Source: Hirsutella rhossiliensis
Taxonomy: Eukaryota; Ascomycota; Sordariomycetes; Hypocreales; Ophiocordycipitaceae
Assembly (NCBI RefSeq): GCF_020360975.1
Contig: NW_025408672.1
Coordinates: 3,596,001-3,660,000 of the forward strand
Reading direction: 5' to 3'
DNA length: 64,000 bases
Below, piece after piece: positions 41,430-53,860 of the stretch. The notes under the pieces were generated by a model that saw only the letters and a list, made by a program, of their open reading frames with translations, was not told where the DNA came from and did no database searches. Positions within the stretch are counted from its first letter, which is position 1, and every line of letters starts with the position of its first letter. Position numbers and translations under genes: made by a program.

Positions 41430-43565
41430 GAAACTCTCAAAACCCACATCTTCGACTCAGGCACCTCACAACACACTTTCGCGTCTAAAGAAAACTTTGT
41501 GAGCCTAAGGTCTTATTTTGGAGACGGGATCCTTGGTGTCGGAGGCCAGATCACCCACCCAAAGGCGACCGGGACCTACAAAGTTCCTACCTTTGTGAAC
41601 GGAAAACACAGTTTTGCACTCCTCAAAGATGCCCTCTGGAACCCAGAAGCTGGCGTCAACAATCAGCATCTCACAGCTTACTTCAGACGGTATAAAAGTC
41701 GAATTTTGTGCCAGTTCTGCAGCAGCCTGGTCAGGGAAGAAACTCCGTATGACTGCAATACAGCAAAACGGTCTATACTTCCTGGACCAGAATCGGAATT
41801 CAACCCTTCTATCTGCTGCTTGTGCAGCCTATTCGATTTCAGATCCGACACTCCAAATCTGGCACGGCAGGCTCGCACACCTCTCTGAGCAGGGCATCAA
41901 ACAGCTTATGGATATGTCCACAGGGATCAAGCCTATTCAGAGGACCTGCTTATGCAAAGGCTGTGCACTAGGCCGTCTTAAACAAGTTCCACATAAGGGG
42001 AAGATTCACAAGGGCACAAGACCACTTGAATATGTGCACGCCGACATTTCAGGGCCTTTCCACATTGAAGGATACGGCGGAGAACGATACTGGGCAGTTT
42101 TCACAGATGATTTCACTCAATTCGCTTGGGTATTCCCAATCAAACATCGCTCTGATCTTCTCGGCTGCCTCAAGTCCGTCTTAGACACTTCAGAGCGACC
42201 GGAACGGCGTTGTTATAACCTTCACGTCGATAAGGCTGGAGAAAATATATCTGCTGAGGTGCAAGCCTTCTGCAAGGACCGTGGGATTGCGCTATCCACA
42301 ACAGCAACTGAGCAACACGAACAAAACGGCATTGCGGAAAGGCTAAATGGAGTTATTCTCGAACGTCTCACAGCAGTCCTTGCTAGCCTAGACGATGAAG
42401 ACGTCCCATCTAAGCACTGGCCTATCCTCTTACGATCAGTTGTCTATCTCAGGAATCGATCCCCTAGTTCACCAATTGGAAAGACACCGTACGAAGCTTG
42501 GTATGGCCAGCCTCCTGACCTTGCGCACCTACGAACCCTTGGAGCCAAAGGATTCGTCTGGCTAAAGAAAGGCGGCTACCGGAAGTTCGACCCTGTCTCA
42601 GAGCCCTGCCGAATGCTAGGCTATCAGGGTTCTACCAACTACATCGTGCTCACAGACTCTGGAATAACTGTGTCCAACAATGTTACCTTTGACGAAGATC
42701 AGACCTGCCTCCACCCGACTCCGCATGCAGAGGGGGAAGCGGAAGAAGTGCCTACAGAGATCGGGCCAGCAGCTAGTAGGAGCAACAGTGAGACCATTCT
42801 CGATACGATTGTTGTTACAGAACCAGGACAGCAAAAGAATCGCAGGATCCGGCATCCATATCCGCTCAACCCGAATATAATGCTAGCCTATTCCTTCCTC
42901 GGTGCAGCTCTTTACACACACAACCTCACAGAGCCACCGTCCTACAAGCACGCCAAAGGAGACGTAACCTGGCCAAAATGGTTACAAGCTATGAGGTCCG
43001 AACACAAGTCCCTAACAGACAACAAGACATGGTCACTGGTGGCACGTCCAGCCGATAAAAAGATCCTAAGTGGAAAATGGGTCTATAAGCTAAAGAAAGG
43101 CCCCAACGGAGAAATTCTTCGACACAAGGCTCGGTGGGTTGTCCGAGGCTTTGAGCAAACAGAAGGAATTGATTACAATGAGACGTTCGCATCTGTGGTC
43201 AAGCCCATGAGCTACAAGGCCATATTCGCCATTGCTGCAGCTCTTGACCTTGAGCTAGAGCAAATGGACGTGAAGACAGCCTTTCTGTATGGGAACATAG
43301 ACGGGGAAGTCTATCTGGAACAACCACCCGAATTTGACGACGGCACCGGAAGGGTCTGCAAACTGAACAAGGCGTTATACGGGCTTAAACAAGCCCCCAG
43401 GATCTGGTACCAGACACTTACCACATTCTTGGAAGGCCTTGGTTTCTACCCCCTGACTTCAGATGTGGGAATTTTTGTTAAGGGCCACACCTACATCGCC
43501 GTTTATGTGGACGACCTCTTGATTGCTGGACCCTCGAAGGAGGAAATCCAGAAGCTCAAGAACGC
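41430..43565 (+). pseudogene. copia pol: protease, integrase, reverse transcriptase (truncated)
   Basis: The protease catalytic triplet is in HIFDSGTSQHTF (about 41440-41480). After one shift near 41690 the frame is open from 41614 on. Integrase: zinc-binding WHGRLAHL...CLCKGC, then Asp in YVHADISGPF, Asp in NLHVDKAGE, Glu in NGIAERLNG. Reverse transcriptase: WVYKLKKGPNGE, MDVKTAFLYGNIDGEVYL, KALYGLKQAPRIWY and AVYVDDLLIAGP (about 43500-43530). The frame runs into foreign repeat sequence after EIQKLKN. All DDE and YVDD residues are intact, so loss of the 3' end is the main defect. Confidence 0.92.
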
Positions 43566-43706
43566 TGGCGGCGTTTTTTTTTTTCCTTTCTCCCCGGGGA
43601 GGAACCAGAAGAACCTTTTCGTCACTAACGTTCCTCAAGGCACAAGGCAAATCGATGGCGGCGTTTTTTTTTTTCCTTTCTCCCCGGGGAGGAACCAGAA
43701 GAACCT
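43566..43706. repeat. duplicated 51-bp block with a motif copy between
   Basis: 43566-43616 and 43656-43706 are identical: TGGCGGCG, an 11-T run, then CCTTTCTCCCCGGGGAGG and CAGAAGAACCT. The 39-bp spacer contains CGTTCCTCAAGGCA (43629-43642). It sits exactly where copia pol is cut. The end of the block and the motif recur together as one 30-bp unit at 43978-44007. Confidence 0.85.
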
Positions 43707-43977
43707 GTCACACATAGGATATCAGCCTCCAACAGTCTGACCCCCTATTCGCACAGTCCGTTTCCACATTTCCCCACAGAAACTTCTAGGAGGCATCATC
43801 AACGCATCAGTGGCTTCCAGATGATCTGATCAGATGCTTCCATTCACTACCATTCCCTTCCATTCTCATATTCAGGCAGTCTATAAAGATCTCGCCTCTT
43901 TCCCACCTTAGATAGCAGAATCAAGAGTCTTCCAGTCCCTGATCTTTATGCCCACTTGCTCATCCTCCGTGCGATAG
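43707..43977. other. non-coding, possible LTR piece
   Basis: Begins TGTCACAC. It has a TATA-like box (TCTATAAAGATC near 43878) and pyrimidine-rich sequence. It might be part of an LTR of another family, but no second copy exists in the window. Confidence 0.3.
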
Positions 43978-44175
43978 AACCTTTTCGTCACTAACGTTCC
44001 TCAAGGCACTAACGTTCCTCAAGGCAAGAAGCCTTTCGTTCCTCACAAGGCAAGGCAAGGCAAGAAGCCTTTCGTTCCTCAAGGCACTCAAGGCAAAGGC
44101 AAAGTCCTTTCGTTCCTCAAGGCAAAAAGTTTGGGTGGTCGGGGCGCGGGGCATAATCCTTTCGTTCCTCAAGGC
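43978..44175 (+). repeat. array of the CGTTCCTCAAGGCA motif, six copies
   Basis: Copies end near 44007, 44026, 44050 (interrupted by ACAAGGC), 44085, 44124 and 44175. AGAAGCCTT or AAAGTCCTT leaders and short AAGGC-type slippage runs separate them. The last copy ends directly at the 8-bp target duplication of hAT-A. Confidence 0.85.
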
Positions 44176-44183
44176 ATCAGAAG

Positions 44184-46959
44184 CAGTGTTGCTAATAATA
44201 TGACAATAAAGTAGTATACTGCAGTATATACAATACAATACGCGATTTCTCATATTGTACCAATACAATATGCTCGCCGTCATATTGTGACGATACAATA
44301 TAGCGCCTTCCATACTGGCAATATATGGCTTGTATTGTTTGTATTGGTTGGTAGTCATTCGCCTTTCCGTTCCCCAATTCGCGCCAATATGATGACGCGT
44401 CAAAAAACACGCGTAAATATAAGCATGTTCTATGTATTGTTTTTCGTCTGGCGGACCTCCAGGACGTAAAAGTTTCCTATTGGCGCACGGAAACGCGTAA
44501 ATGTATGTATAAATCCAGACCTACAGGGTAGCGGCTCGCCGTCCAAACACTGTTTTCCTCCTCAACCCCGCTTTCCCACCCCAGGACTTACAAGCAATCT
44601 CGATGCCTCAACAACGCCTGCCTTTTGTTCAAACATCGCCGCGACGGGATTCGTCAATATCAGACGAATACTCGGAGATTTCCAGCCCACGGTTGCATGA
44701 TCCAGATGAGACCCAAACCACTGAATGCCAATCGTCGCAACCTCGCACGGCCTCCATAAACCCTTCGGCCAAGCCAAGAACATCATGGGTCTTTTCTCAT
44801 ATGCCAGACGAGGACATAGAGACGAAATACTACAATCAGCGGACCGGAAAGAAGAATGGCGCTGCAAACACTGTGACAAAACGTATTGCTGTTCCGGTGG
44901 AACTGCGGCCCCAACCAAGCACCTTACGGATCCTCCTCCTGACGGTCACGGCCTCCCAAAAGGCGCGCCACGAACTGCCAAAGTCACGAATATACGAACT
45001 ATTCTCGAGATAGCTCGTGTTACGGCCAAAGAACATCCCCGAAAACGCCGTCGGCTCAACGATCAATCCGGAGACTCGATCGACCCAGACCAGCTCGAAG
45101 CTTTATACGTAAGGTTTATTACGTCCTGTTCTCTCCCATTTAGGCTTGTGGAATGCCCAGAATTCCGAGCATTCTTAGCCTACCTCAACGCCGATATCGA
45201 TACTTGGCTTCCAGATACACACGAGACCATCAAGAAATGGATTATGCGGCAGTACGAAGGTCAGAAGGAGAAGGTCAAGCAGCGCATCCAGTCAGCAAAG
45301 TCAAAAATTCATATCAGCTGCGACCTATGGACTTCCCCCAACTCTTTGGCCATCTTAGGCGTAGTTGCTCATTACGTTGCAGAAGACAGTCAGTTGGAAC
45401 ACCATGTCTTGGCTTTGAAAGACATCGACAGTGAGCACGACGGATATCACCTGGCAAGGGCAATTTTGGAAGTGGTTGATGACTGGGGTTTGCTTCCAAC
45501 CTTGGATATTTTGTGATGGACAATGCAGGCAATAACGATACAATGATGAGATCTCTTTCCTTGGTAAGTACGGCGCACTGTTTTTCTGACTGGCCCTAAC
45601 ATTTACAGGCCTTCTACGTCGATATGACATTCGATACGATCCCAAATCTCACCGACTCCGCTGCCAAGGTCACATTATCAACCTTGCCGCCAAAGCTTTC
45701 CTCTTCGTTACCGATAATGAGAAGCTCAAAGACGACGAACGTGATGGGCATAATGTGACACTAAAAGAGATCGAGGCGTGGCGGAAAAGGGTCCCCTTGG
45801 CAAGCTCCACAACTTCGTGGTTTTCGTCCAAAGTAGTGTTCAGCGTCGCCAAAAGTTTCTGGCCATCAGCCATAATCGCAAGCTTGCGCGAGATAATGAC
45901 ACGAGGTGGAGTTCGTGGTACACCATGCTACGAGCGGCCTTGCATCTTAGAGGCGCAGTCGAGGATATTTCAACAAATGGGTGGAAGGAGATTGTGCCGG
46001 AGACGAGCTCTCTCCGAGGAGTGGGTCATCCTCGAGAAGATCAAGTCTTTCTTGGAGAAGCTTAAAATGACGACAAAGGCCCTTGAGTCATCGTTTGCAA
46101 CTCTTGACAATGTTCTCTTGGCTATGGACTTCGTATTGGCGCAATTCGAAGCAGGAAAAGAGGCACATATCGACGATCCGATTATGGCACCAATGTATAA
46201 CTCGGGCTGGGCGAAGATGGATAAGTACTATTGTCTTACTGACGAATCGCCTGCCTACGTCGCTGCGATTGTGCTTCACCCTTCGCATAAATGGCACTAC
46301 ATACACGAAAACTGGAAGAAGGAGTGGGCTGACTCGTCAAAGAAGCTGATGGAGACACTGTGGGATGATTATAAACCTGTGGAGCCGCCTTCTCTATCTG
46401 AGGTTCCGTTGACGACCACGAACGAGTTCTTGAATTGGAGAAACAAGCACCTACAACCAGCACTTATCACAGACGAGTACGAGCGATATTGTAAGTCTGA
46501 ACGGGTTTATGGGTTCACAAGCGCCCTCGCATGGTGGCTGGAGGAAACACAGCAAAAGAACTACCCATACCTGAGCAAAATGGCGGTGGATATACTGTCA
46601 ATTCCCGCAATGTCTGCTGAGCCCGAAAGACTCTTCTCTGGGGCAAAAATAACCATCACAGACCGTCGAAATCGACTTGGGAGTGATGTAATTCAGGCAT
46701 TGGAGTGCTTGAAGTCATGGTTTGGGATACAGGATTTTCAGGGTGACGATATTTCAGCAACGACGGTTGAATAATGAGGGTCACGTGGGATATACGGGAT
46801 ATATTGTTTTACTGGCAATATATTTGGTCACTGGCAATACAATACAATATGGACCAATGCCATATTGCGCAATACAATACGCACCTCTTGACAATACAAT
46901 AATATTGCGAGGGGTCCATATTGCCAATATACGTATTGTTTATATTATTAGCAACACTG
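44184..46959 (+). mobile_element. hAT transposon hAT-A, complete ends
   Basis: TIRs CAGTGTTGCTAATAATAT (left 44184, right end 46959). The 8-bp target duplication is ATCAGAAG (44176-44183 and 46960-46967). Subterminal regions are rich in CAATACAATAC / ATATTG repeats. It encodes a transposase on the plus strand. A near-identical 3' fragment lies at 6105-6466. Confidence 0.95.
44603..46774 (+). pseudogene. hAT-A transposase, several frameshifts
   Basis: Starts at 44603. A frame change near 44855 leads into a BED-type zinc finger (WRCKHCDKTYCCSGG...TKHL). The catalytic region has KIHISCDLWTSPNSLAILGV and, after a shift near 45500, YFVMDNAGNNDTM. A 45-bp intron at 45564-45608 (GTAAGT, CCCTAAC, TTACAG) is well formed. 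Beyond it come HRLRCQGHIINLAAKAFLF, a shift at about 45782 (one A missing), DNDTRWSSWYTML, and a shift back near 46015. The dimerisation domain is LSKMAVDILSIPAMSAEPER, ending at 46774. Inactive in this copy. Confidence 0.9.
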
Positions 46960-46967
46960 ATCAGAAG

Positions 46968-47896
46968 AGGTTTTATGCTCGATTCTTTCTGACTGAGTAG
47001 AACGCCCTTCGGGCTGAATTATTTGGAGACCAGACCACATTCCGGGAATGCTGGTAAATGGTATGAATATACCCTCATTGTTTGTGTGTAATGCTAATCT
47101 GCGTTCAGGCGAGAATCCTCCTCCTAAACCCCCTGCTCCGGCGGAAGTTCCCACCGAGGGTCCTACCGAGGCTCCCACCGAACCTCCCACCCCCAAACCT
47201 CTTGCTTCCCAAGCCAATAAGTCTGCGATATCAACCCCTTGTCTAGGTACAATGGAGGCTTCGGAGGATTGAGGCTCTACGAGTGTGTATGTCACGCGCC
47301 TAAAGTGCTTGACCACGGTAGATGGCTGGTTGATTCCAACCACTGGCTGGAGTGACTTTTCCAGGGAAAAGCACGGGGCTGGGAGGCCTCTCGTGGTTAT
47401 AAAAGTAGGGTTGCATAGCACCTGATGGAGCTCGTCAGAGATCAATGAATTGAATGATTGACCCCCGTTCCTCACTCTCTGTTTAGTTGTGTGTGCGCCT
47501 TACAGTGTAACCGTGCACAATGGCGATTCGAACGCGTTGTACCGACGCATTTTGAGGATTCGGCAGAGCTTTTGAAAGTGCTTATTTTCAGCGATTTGCC
47601 TAGGACATGCGGATCAGTATTTATGTAAGTTAATTTTTGTGGTATTCGGGATTATCAAGACACTTCTCAGAGGGCTATAAAACTATATACTACTTATTGG
47701 AGTTTTGAGGTATTTTGCAATCGCTTAGGTACACACAAATTCACTTCGTTTAGGGATCCCTTCAAACCATTCATGAATGGCCTGAATTGGCCCAAACCCA
47801 ACTTGAATCGCGAAAATTGGAGCTTGAAGATTTTGAATCGAGATCCCAAAAATTCCATTCATTTGATTCATCCTTCATTCAAAATCTTCAAAAAAT
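46968..47896. other. intergenic, with one unassigned open frame
   Basis: A 175-residue minus-strand frame (46948-47475) has a Gly/Val/Ser-rich centre and no domain I know. It overlaps the end of hAT-A, so I do not call it. 47560-47900 is AT-rich, with repeated TTGAA/TTCAT words and nothing coding. Confidence 0.3.
47004..47014 (+). repeat. short hairpin motif, copy 4
   Basis: GCCC-TTC-GGGC followed by TGAATTATT, 45 bp right of hAT-A. Confidence 0.45.
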
Positions 47897-48367
47897 TCAC
47901 CTTCGTATATCACCCCTAGCTCGCGTGAAGTGGACGATGGTCGTCTTCTCTGTTTCAAAAGTTGCACCGCTGCGCGCCTCCCACTCAAGTGCATCGTCGA
48001 TGATCGCTTGAATCCCTTCTCGGTTCGCTTCCGCGGTAGGCCCGGTTACCCAGGCCGAGTAATCGTCCACGAACGCAATCGACCCGCTTTCCGCCTTGAT
48101 CCTTCTCTGGACCAGGTCCGCGTTGAAGAAGAGGAACAAGATCGGTGACAGCGGTGACCCTTGAGGAAGGCCTGCCTGAGGCAGCTCCCGTTGTTCCGAC
48201 GTGAACCCATTGACCACCAATGAGGCTGTTCGCCCGGAACAAAACGCATCTATCCATCTTATCAGTTCGGCTGGTATCCCTCTCGCCTTCATCCTCTCGA
48301 GCAGTCTTTCCTTGCAAACTGAGTCCGAAATACGAGCTGGATAGTGGAGCAACTGCCAAGCGAGCAA
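47897..48367 (-). pseudogene. LINE (non-LTR) reverse transcriptase fragment
   Basis: Minus-strand frame with LERMKARGIPAELIRWIDAF, ELPQAGLPQGSPLSPILF and the catalytic box AFVDDYSAWV, followed by GATFETEKTTIVHF. These are palm motifs of a non-LTR reverse transcriptase, probably of the Tad1/I type common in fungi. Both ends are cut and no endonuclease or RNase H is present. Confidence 0.88.
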
Positions 48368-48465
48368 AACAGAACTGAAGGAGCCTCGATAGGCATGATT
48401 CTCTTAATACTGTTACTAATCAGTTATGACAGGATCGGTTATCTCATTCAAGAGTATTTTGCGCG

Positions 48466-48744
48466 TGCATCGACTGTGAGCAGAGCACGGCCATCATCAT
48501 CTGCGGGCTCTACGACGTCACGACAGGTTACCCGTCCACGCCAGTGGCGGCCGTGTGCGGCGAGCTCGAAGGGCGGCCGGTCGGGGCGTTTGTGTCGCTG
48601 AACCTTGCCACTGCAAACCTTGCCACTTCAAACCCTGCTACTTTCCGCCTGAAGAGAGCGCCTCTCGACGCTTGGAGCACAAGCGGACGCTTCCTCTACG
48701 ACCTAGAGCCGAATTCGGGCTCTGAGCATTGCTTTGAGCATTGA
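48466..48744 (+). pseudogene. fragment with NLAT-type pentapeptide repeats
   Basis: Open frame with STAIIICGLYDVTTGYPSTP and AAVCGELEGRPVGAFVSL, then NLATANLATSNPATF (48602-48646), then a tail to a stop at 48744. It shares the 15-bp minisatellite with 23.35-23.47 kb. The 5' end is undefined and it is probably a gene remnant. Confidence 0.3.
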
Positions 48745-49103
48745 AGTTTCAAACGTACCATGCCTTTGGCTACCCCCGGAGTCGATGATCTGCCGCCGCG
48801 CCATCTTTGGTTGCTGCAGCACTGTAAATCTATAGTTCAGCGGCCCAATCGCATCAGAGGATTGTGGTAGAGACCGCTCGATTTAACTGTGTCTGATTGG
48901 CCACACGGATTGCTCTGACAGTGCGAGGCAGCCCGACATGACATACAGCAAGGAAGGATTACATGCTGGATGACAAGAGCCGCGGGCGAGGGGCGGGTGC
49001 TGTACGCAACAAACTTGCAAGGTGCTCGTGTTTCATGGGGAGGGCCTAACAGCCGGTGAGTCACAGGCATCATCCCATCGAAAGGGCTGCAGGCACACTG
49101 GGT
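48745..49103. other. intergenic gap
   Basis: No feature found. Confidence 0.35.
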
Positions 49104-49126
49104 CAGGGACGGACATCTTACGAATC

Positions 49127-49405
49127 TATCGAATCGAACGCCAAGACTTGGTGTTCGAATCGAACAGGGCCTCTTTAGATTCGCATCGAATCGAACATGG
49201 CACCAGCAGATTCGCATCGAATCGAATGCGTGAAAATTGTTGCCCCTTCGATTCGACCTCGAATCGAATGTGGTCCCAGTAGATTCGCATCGAATCGAAC
49301 GCGTGAAATTTCTTGCCCGTTTGATTCGACTCGAATCGAACGCGTGTTCCGTAGATTCGATACCTATCGAATGCCAAGGTTCGATCGAATTCGTATCGAA
49401 TTCGA
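49127..49405. repeat. hAT-C left subterminal repeat field
   Basis: At least ten ATCGAATCGAA / TTCGATTCGA words in both orientations within 280 bp, often as AGATTCGCATCGAATCGAAC. In hAT elements such fields are transposase binding sites; for this family that is inference. Confidence 0.8.
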
Positions 49406-49585
49406 TCGAACGTAGGACTTAGCAGAGATTGGGGTGCCAAACGTGCGTTGCACCGACATGTCTTTGTCACCATCTCGAGGACTCCTACATCCCTCGACTT
49501 AAGAAGTGCCAAGGGGTGCAAAGACATCATGGCTGCAGCAGGTGAGACATCAAAAGCACGGTCAATGGCTGTCTTTACAAGCTGA

Positions 49586-52314
49586 TTAAGTGTCACTTCG
49601 CCCCTTTAGCGACGCAAGAGCATCAATCCACTGATCCTCGTCGAGGCTAAGCAGCGGCAGTGAAGGCGTGTAGATCCCAGCTTTACTCCACGATCGAATG
49701 CATTGAGCCATCGCTACGATCTCCCTTCGCAGCCGGCTTCTCAATGGTGCCGTCATACGTCCTGCACTGCTAAACGTCCTCTCGCTTTCCGCGGACGTCG
49801 ATGGAATCGTAAGCATGTCTACTGCCATCAGAGACAGTCGCGGATATCGGCTTCGGTTGATCTTCCACCAGTCGATCGGTCTGCTTCTGTAGTGGTGGCT
49901 GTTGACGACGTCCTCGGCACAATATCGAGCATATTCGTCATCGCCAGTCGCTCCCGCCGTAGACGGTTTCGTCTTTCGGTTGCTTTTGCGGGCACTTGAT
50001 GCTCCGAACGAGCCGTGGTTGAATGGCGACCCAGCTACAGTCCTAGCAAGTCTCCGCTCAATGTAATCCATGGAGACCTCATCAGACGTAGCGAGGACCT
50101 CGTTATCAACGTCGCGCTCCCTATACTTCTCCCAGATCTCCAAGAGCTTTGCTTCGTATTCCAACCGCCAACTCTTCGTCTTCCGAGAGGGTACTCGAGA
50201 CCACAGTTGATCGAGAAGGCGCCACTTTTTCGTAGGATTGAAGACAACAGCCCCGACATATGCAGCGCTAGTCAGACGGCTGTAATATTTATGCAGCTTC
50301 TTCCACCCGAGCTTGATATAGACCTTGAGCAACCTGCGGGTCCTGCTATCGAGCCCGTCATAGATGGCTACTTCGACGTCTTTCTTCTCCCTAGTCACTG
50401 GATCCTCAACCTCTTCGAAGATTGTGCCTTCGATAGCACTTTCGAGGTGGTCAAGCAAAATCTCAAAGACGGGGAAGTATTCATCGAAACTGCCACATGT
50501 GGACCTACCGCCGGGAATACCATTGCCCTGAAGTTGCTTGGTGGCAATCTCGAACGGCTTGAGAAGCTTGACAAGTACCTCGATAACTTTCCAGTCGTAC
50601 ACACTCAAGCGGTACTGCAGAACTGCCGGCTTCGTTCGGTCATAGAGGCCCTCCGTTTCCCACCGATTTTGAACGTCATTGAAGAAGGTATTGAGCGCCT
50701 GGCGGAGTCGAAGAGCCCGTTCCATCATACGCATGTCCGAGTTCCACCGGGTGGCATTGTTGAAGGCCCAGTGAAGTGTTGTTCCATGCCCGGATTCCTT
50801 GCGTTGAGACTGAAGAAACTGTTCGTACAGCTGTGTGTTTCGCAGCTGAAGACCGATGTGATGAAGCATTCCGGGCGCGCCGTTCTGACTGTACTCCTGA
50901 AGCTGGCAGCATTGATCTCGTCCGGAGCCGGGTGAGACGATATGGGGTCCTCTTCTGGGATGTCAACGGCAGTGTTTGCTCCTGGGTCTTCGTCCGTACC
51001 GTCCTTCATCTCTCCATTTAGGGCCTCGTCGATAGCTTGATCAACTTGCTCCTCGTCGTCATCTAGATCATCCCCATCGGCAGCAACAATTGCAGCAAAA
51101 TTCTCCTGCTTCGAACCGTACAGCATTGCCCGCACACAGAGGTTGAGGATATGTGCAGCGCAGCGGATCCGTCGCTCTTCGGGTGAGAAGCCGTGCTCAA
51201 AGGCAAGGTCTTCCATGCAGGTGTCATTGTTGGCAGCATTGTCCAGCGTGAAGTAGCCGACCGTGTCCGGGTTGTTGACTTGCCAGAATGCCAGTGTATC
51301 GGCGACCTCATCGGCAAGCGAGGCACCGTTATGCTTACCCAGAGAGGTCGCAGCCCAAGGAGGATGCGGTGTTGAGCAAAGTTGTGATCAATGAACTGAG
51401 CATTGATGCCCAGAAATGCAGTGTAGGACTGAGATGTCCAGCCGTCGAAAGAGAAGTGAACCTGGGATCGAGCGGTGCGAAGTACTTCCGTTACGGGCCC
51501 GACGGCACCCCTGTATTCAGATTCGAGCATGCGAAGTAGCGTCTTCCCAGATGGGATATGAGTCGCATCAAGGAGCGGATTGCCGTAGAGAAGGAGCCGT
51601 TGGAACCTCTCTGTGTTGACGATATCAAATGGCAGATTATGGTATGTGATCCAGTCAAGTAGGAGCACCCGAAGCCCTTTGCTGTTGAATCTTCCCCGCA
51701 GCTTGCTGACAAGGAACTGGTCGTGCGGGTTGTTGAAGTCGGCACCAATGAAGTGTGTGATGGGCCGGCCGTCCAAAGATGAGGCTCGCACGCCTCCTGC
51801 AACGTCGTTTGGGGCCTGCCAAGTCAACACTCATGTTGCTGGCATATCTCCGAACGGCACACACTTACCAGAATTCCGTGGGCGTTACGAAGGTGCTTCT
51901 TGATAGCGGCTCCTGTCGAGCAGACGAAGCAGAAGTCTGACTTCTTCTTGAAGCCTCGAGCGAAGCAATCCGCGCAGATCCACTTCAGCCTGTTGCCCTG
52001 GCGCGAGGTTGACCGGTCCTCAGCACGATACCCGTATTGCTGCCACCACGCCCTCGTGTCCTGGCCGCCAGTATATCGCTCGAATCCAGGCCATTTCGCC
52101 CACTCTTGGCGGCCCCAGAGAGTCAATCTACTTGAATAAAGTCGGCAGCAGTACCGCGAGAACGAGGTGATGGAGTCGTCGGCAACGAGGTTCCTTGGGA
52201 TGATGCGGGTGGTAAAGACGAGTACCCCACATGCTCAATCAAACCTGACCGATTCGACGGGGATGGGCTTGACAGTGGTTCGGATGACATCACAACGTTG
52301 ATCCGATCATGCAA
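49586..52314 (-). pseudogene. hAT-C transposase, nearly complete
   Basis: The Ser/Pro-rich N-terminus starts at 52314. A frame slip at about 52123 leads into a BED zinc finger (LKWICADCFARGF...CSTGAAIKKHLRNAHG). Intron 51816-51868 (GTAAGTG donor, GTTGAC, TTGGCAG). The core has SQVHFSFDGWTSQSYTAFLG, then after a slip near 51355 FTLDNAANNDTCMEDLA and RIRCAAHILNLCVRAMLYG. After another slip near 50850 the 427-residue frame 49586-50869 has ATRWNSDMRMMERAL and YYSRLTSAAYVGAVVFNP. The dimerisation domain SLMAVDMLTIPSTSAESERT completes it. Three single-base slips are the only visible damage. Confidence 0.92.
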
Positions 52315-53580
52315 ATTGAGCGAGCGCGCCGACAGATGAAGGTAGAAGTCATCGAGGCTTCGCCGGCGCTCAACTCATGCCCCATCATGGCAGCGAAGCT
52401 CGGCGAAGCAGGCATAAACGCGTCCAACGCGTGTCCCGGGAAGGGGAAAAGAAAGTAGAGAAAACCCATCACCGCAATCTCCGTTGCATTGGCTAAAGTG
52501 GTTTGGACGAATCAAAGGAGTTTCCGTCACCCATGCAAAAAACGACGATGGACCGTCGCTGCCGCCAAGATGGTCCCGGCCTCCGGCGTTGATGCTTGAC
52601 TGCCGAGGCGTCAGGCACGGCATCTCCGCCCCTGCTTGCAGCCAATCAAATCGGAGGCGCGATGAGACCCGGCAACCTTGTTGGAATATCCCCTGTTCAT
52701 CAGGGTTTCCAATGCCCCCATTGGCTTGTGTCGTAATAATGCACAGATCATCGTGGCGTGTGACGAGTCGTTTCATTTGGCTGCCCTTTCTCGTGCCATC
52801 CTCGTCTCATCGCTGAATCGGCCTCGAACTCCTTTGAGGTCGACAGAGCTTTGAATGGAGCTGGCGGAGTGTTTTGAAGTCACTTGTACATCGGCTTAGA
52901 GGCTGTTTTGGTTTGGGCAGGAGTTACAGTGACAATGGCGATGAATATTTGGAAATTTTTGGAAGGACCTGTAGGACACGGTTAAAGTTGTACAAATGCG
53001 ATTCGAAGGTCAAAATATCATTCTAGCTGTGGTACTGTGATTGAGATGCTGGTATGCAAGTTCTGCGGAGAGTTTCTCTAAATGGGCCAGTTTCTTGTTT
53101 CCCAGGCGTCGAAACACGGAGAGGATGGGCAAACGTATAATAAACTCCGATCGATGGAACCGGGTGACTGGGTAGACCTACCCTATACCTTGGTGAGATA
53201 GTCGAATTTCTTAGCTCTGGCGCCATGGTATCAATCCCACCTATGACTGAGATTTCGTTCCAACATATCGCACGTATACAACGTCGCCATGGGAACTTAT
53301 GGTGACCCTGCACTTTAGAGTTTCGTCATGATTTTATAGATTTTATAGAACAGCCATCAATGAGTTTCCGTAGAGCATGTTTGCTGGAGTTGCAAGATAC
53401 TAATTCTGTCACGTAGTTGTGTGGGGTTTAGCTGTACATACTAACATGTCTTAGCGCCTTAACCTAGTTTGGTCGATAAAGAGGTCAAATCACGCTTGGT
53501 CGCGTCAGGCACCAACAGGGGCCGACTAACGCGTCTAAGAAGACGCGCGTAAAGGCTCTCCGCGGTGATTTTCGCGAACC
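52315..53580. other. hAT-C 5' non-coding region
   Basis: Between the transposase start and the right subterminal repeats. No further gene is recognised; probably the element's promoter region. It is long for a hAT leader. Confidence 0.4.
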
Positions 53581-53860
53581 GCATCACTCATTCGATCGAT
53601 TCGATCGAATTCGGTCGAACGCCTGGGTGCCGTTCGATTCGATGGGCACTAAAATGCACCTCAGTTCGATTCGTCTGTCGAACGAAAAACGCCACGTTCG
53701 ATTCGATGCTGTCGAACGTCGAACGAGGCACTCCGCGTTCGATTCGATGCGAATCGAACGGGGCCGTGGCAGATTCGACATCGAATCGAACGCCAAGAAA
53801 TTCGATTCGATATTCGTAAGACTTGGCATCGAATGAATCTATCGATTCGATTCCCGTTCG
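53581..53860. repeat. hAT-C right subterminal repeat field
   Basis: Same TTCGATTCGA vocabulary as the left field, in both orientations, including ATTCGATCGATTCGATCGAA near 53588-53610. Confidence 0.8.

Larger units (their letters stand above)
36928..43565 (+). mobile_element. Ty1/copia retrotransposon, 3' truncated, with nested MULE
   Basis: In order: 5' LTR 36928-37093, primer site, gag from 37518, interrupted by a MULE at 38133-41021, then gag zinc knuckle, protease, integrase and reverse transcriptase. Coding stops after the RT YVDD block at about 43565. RNase H and the 3' LTR are missing and replaced by a duplicated block and motif arrays. No target duplication can be tested because the 3' end is lost. 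Confidence 0.9.

Noticed and set aside
46948..47475. 175-residue minus frame as a gene
   Set aside because: It overlaps the hAT-A terminus and target duplication, has a low-complexity centre and no recognisable motif.
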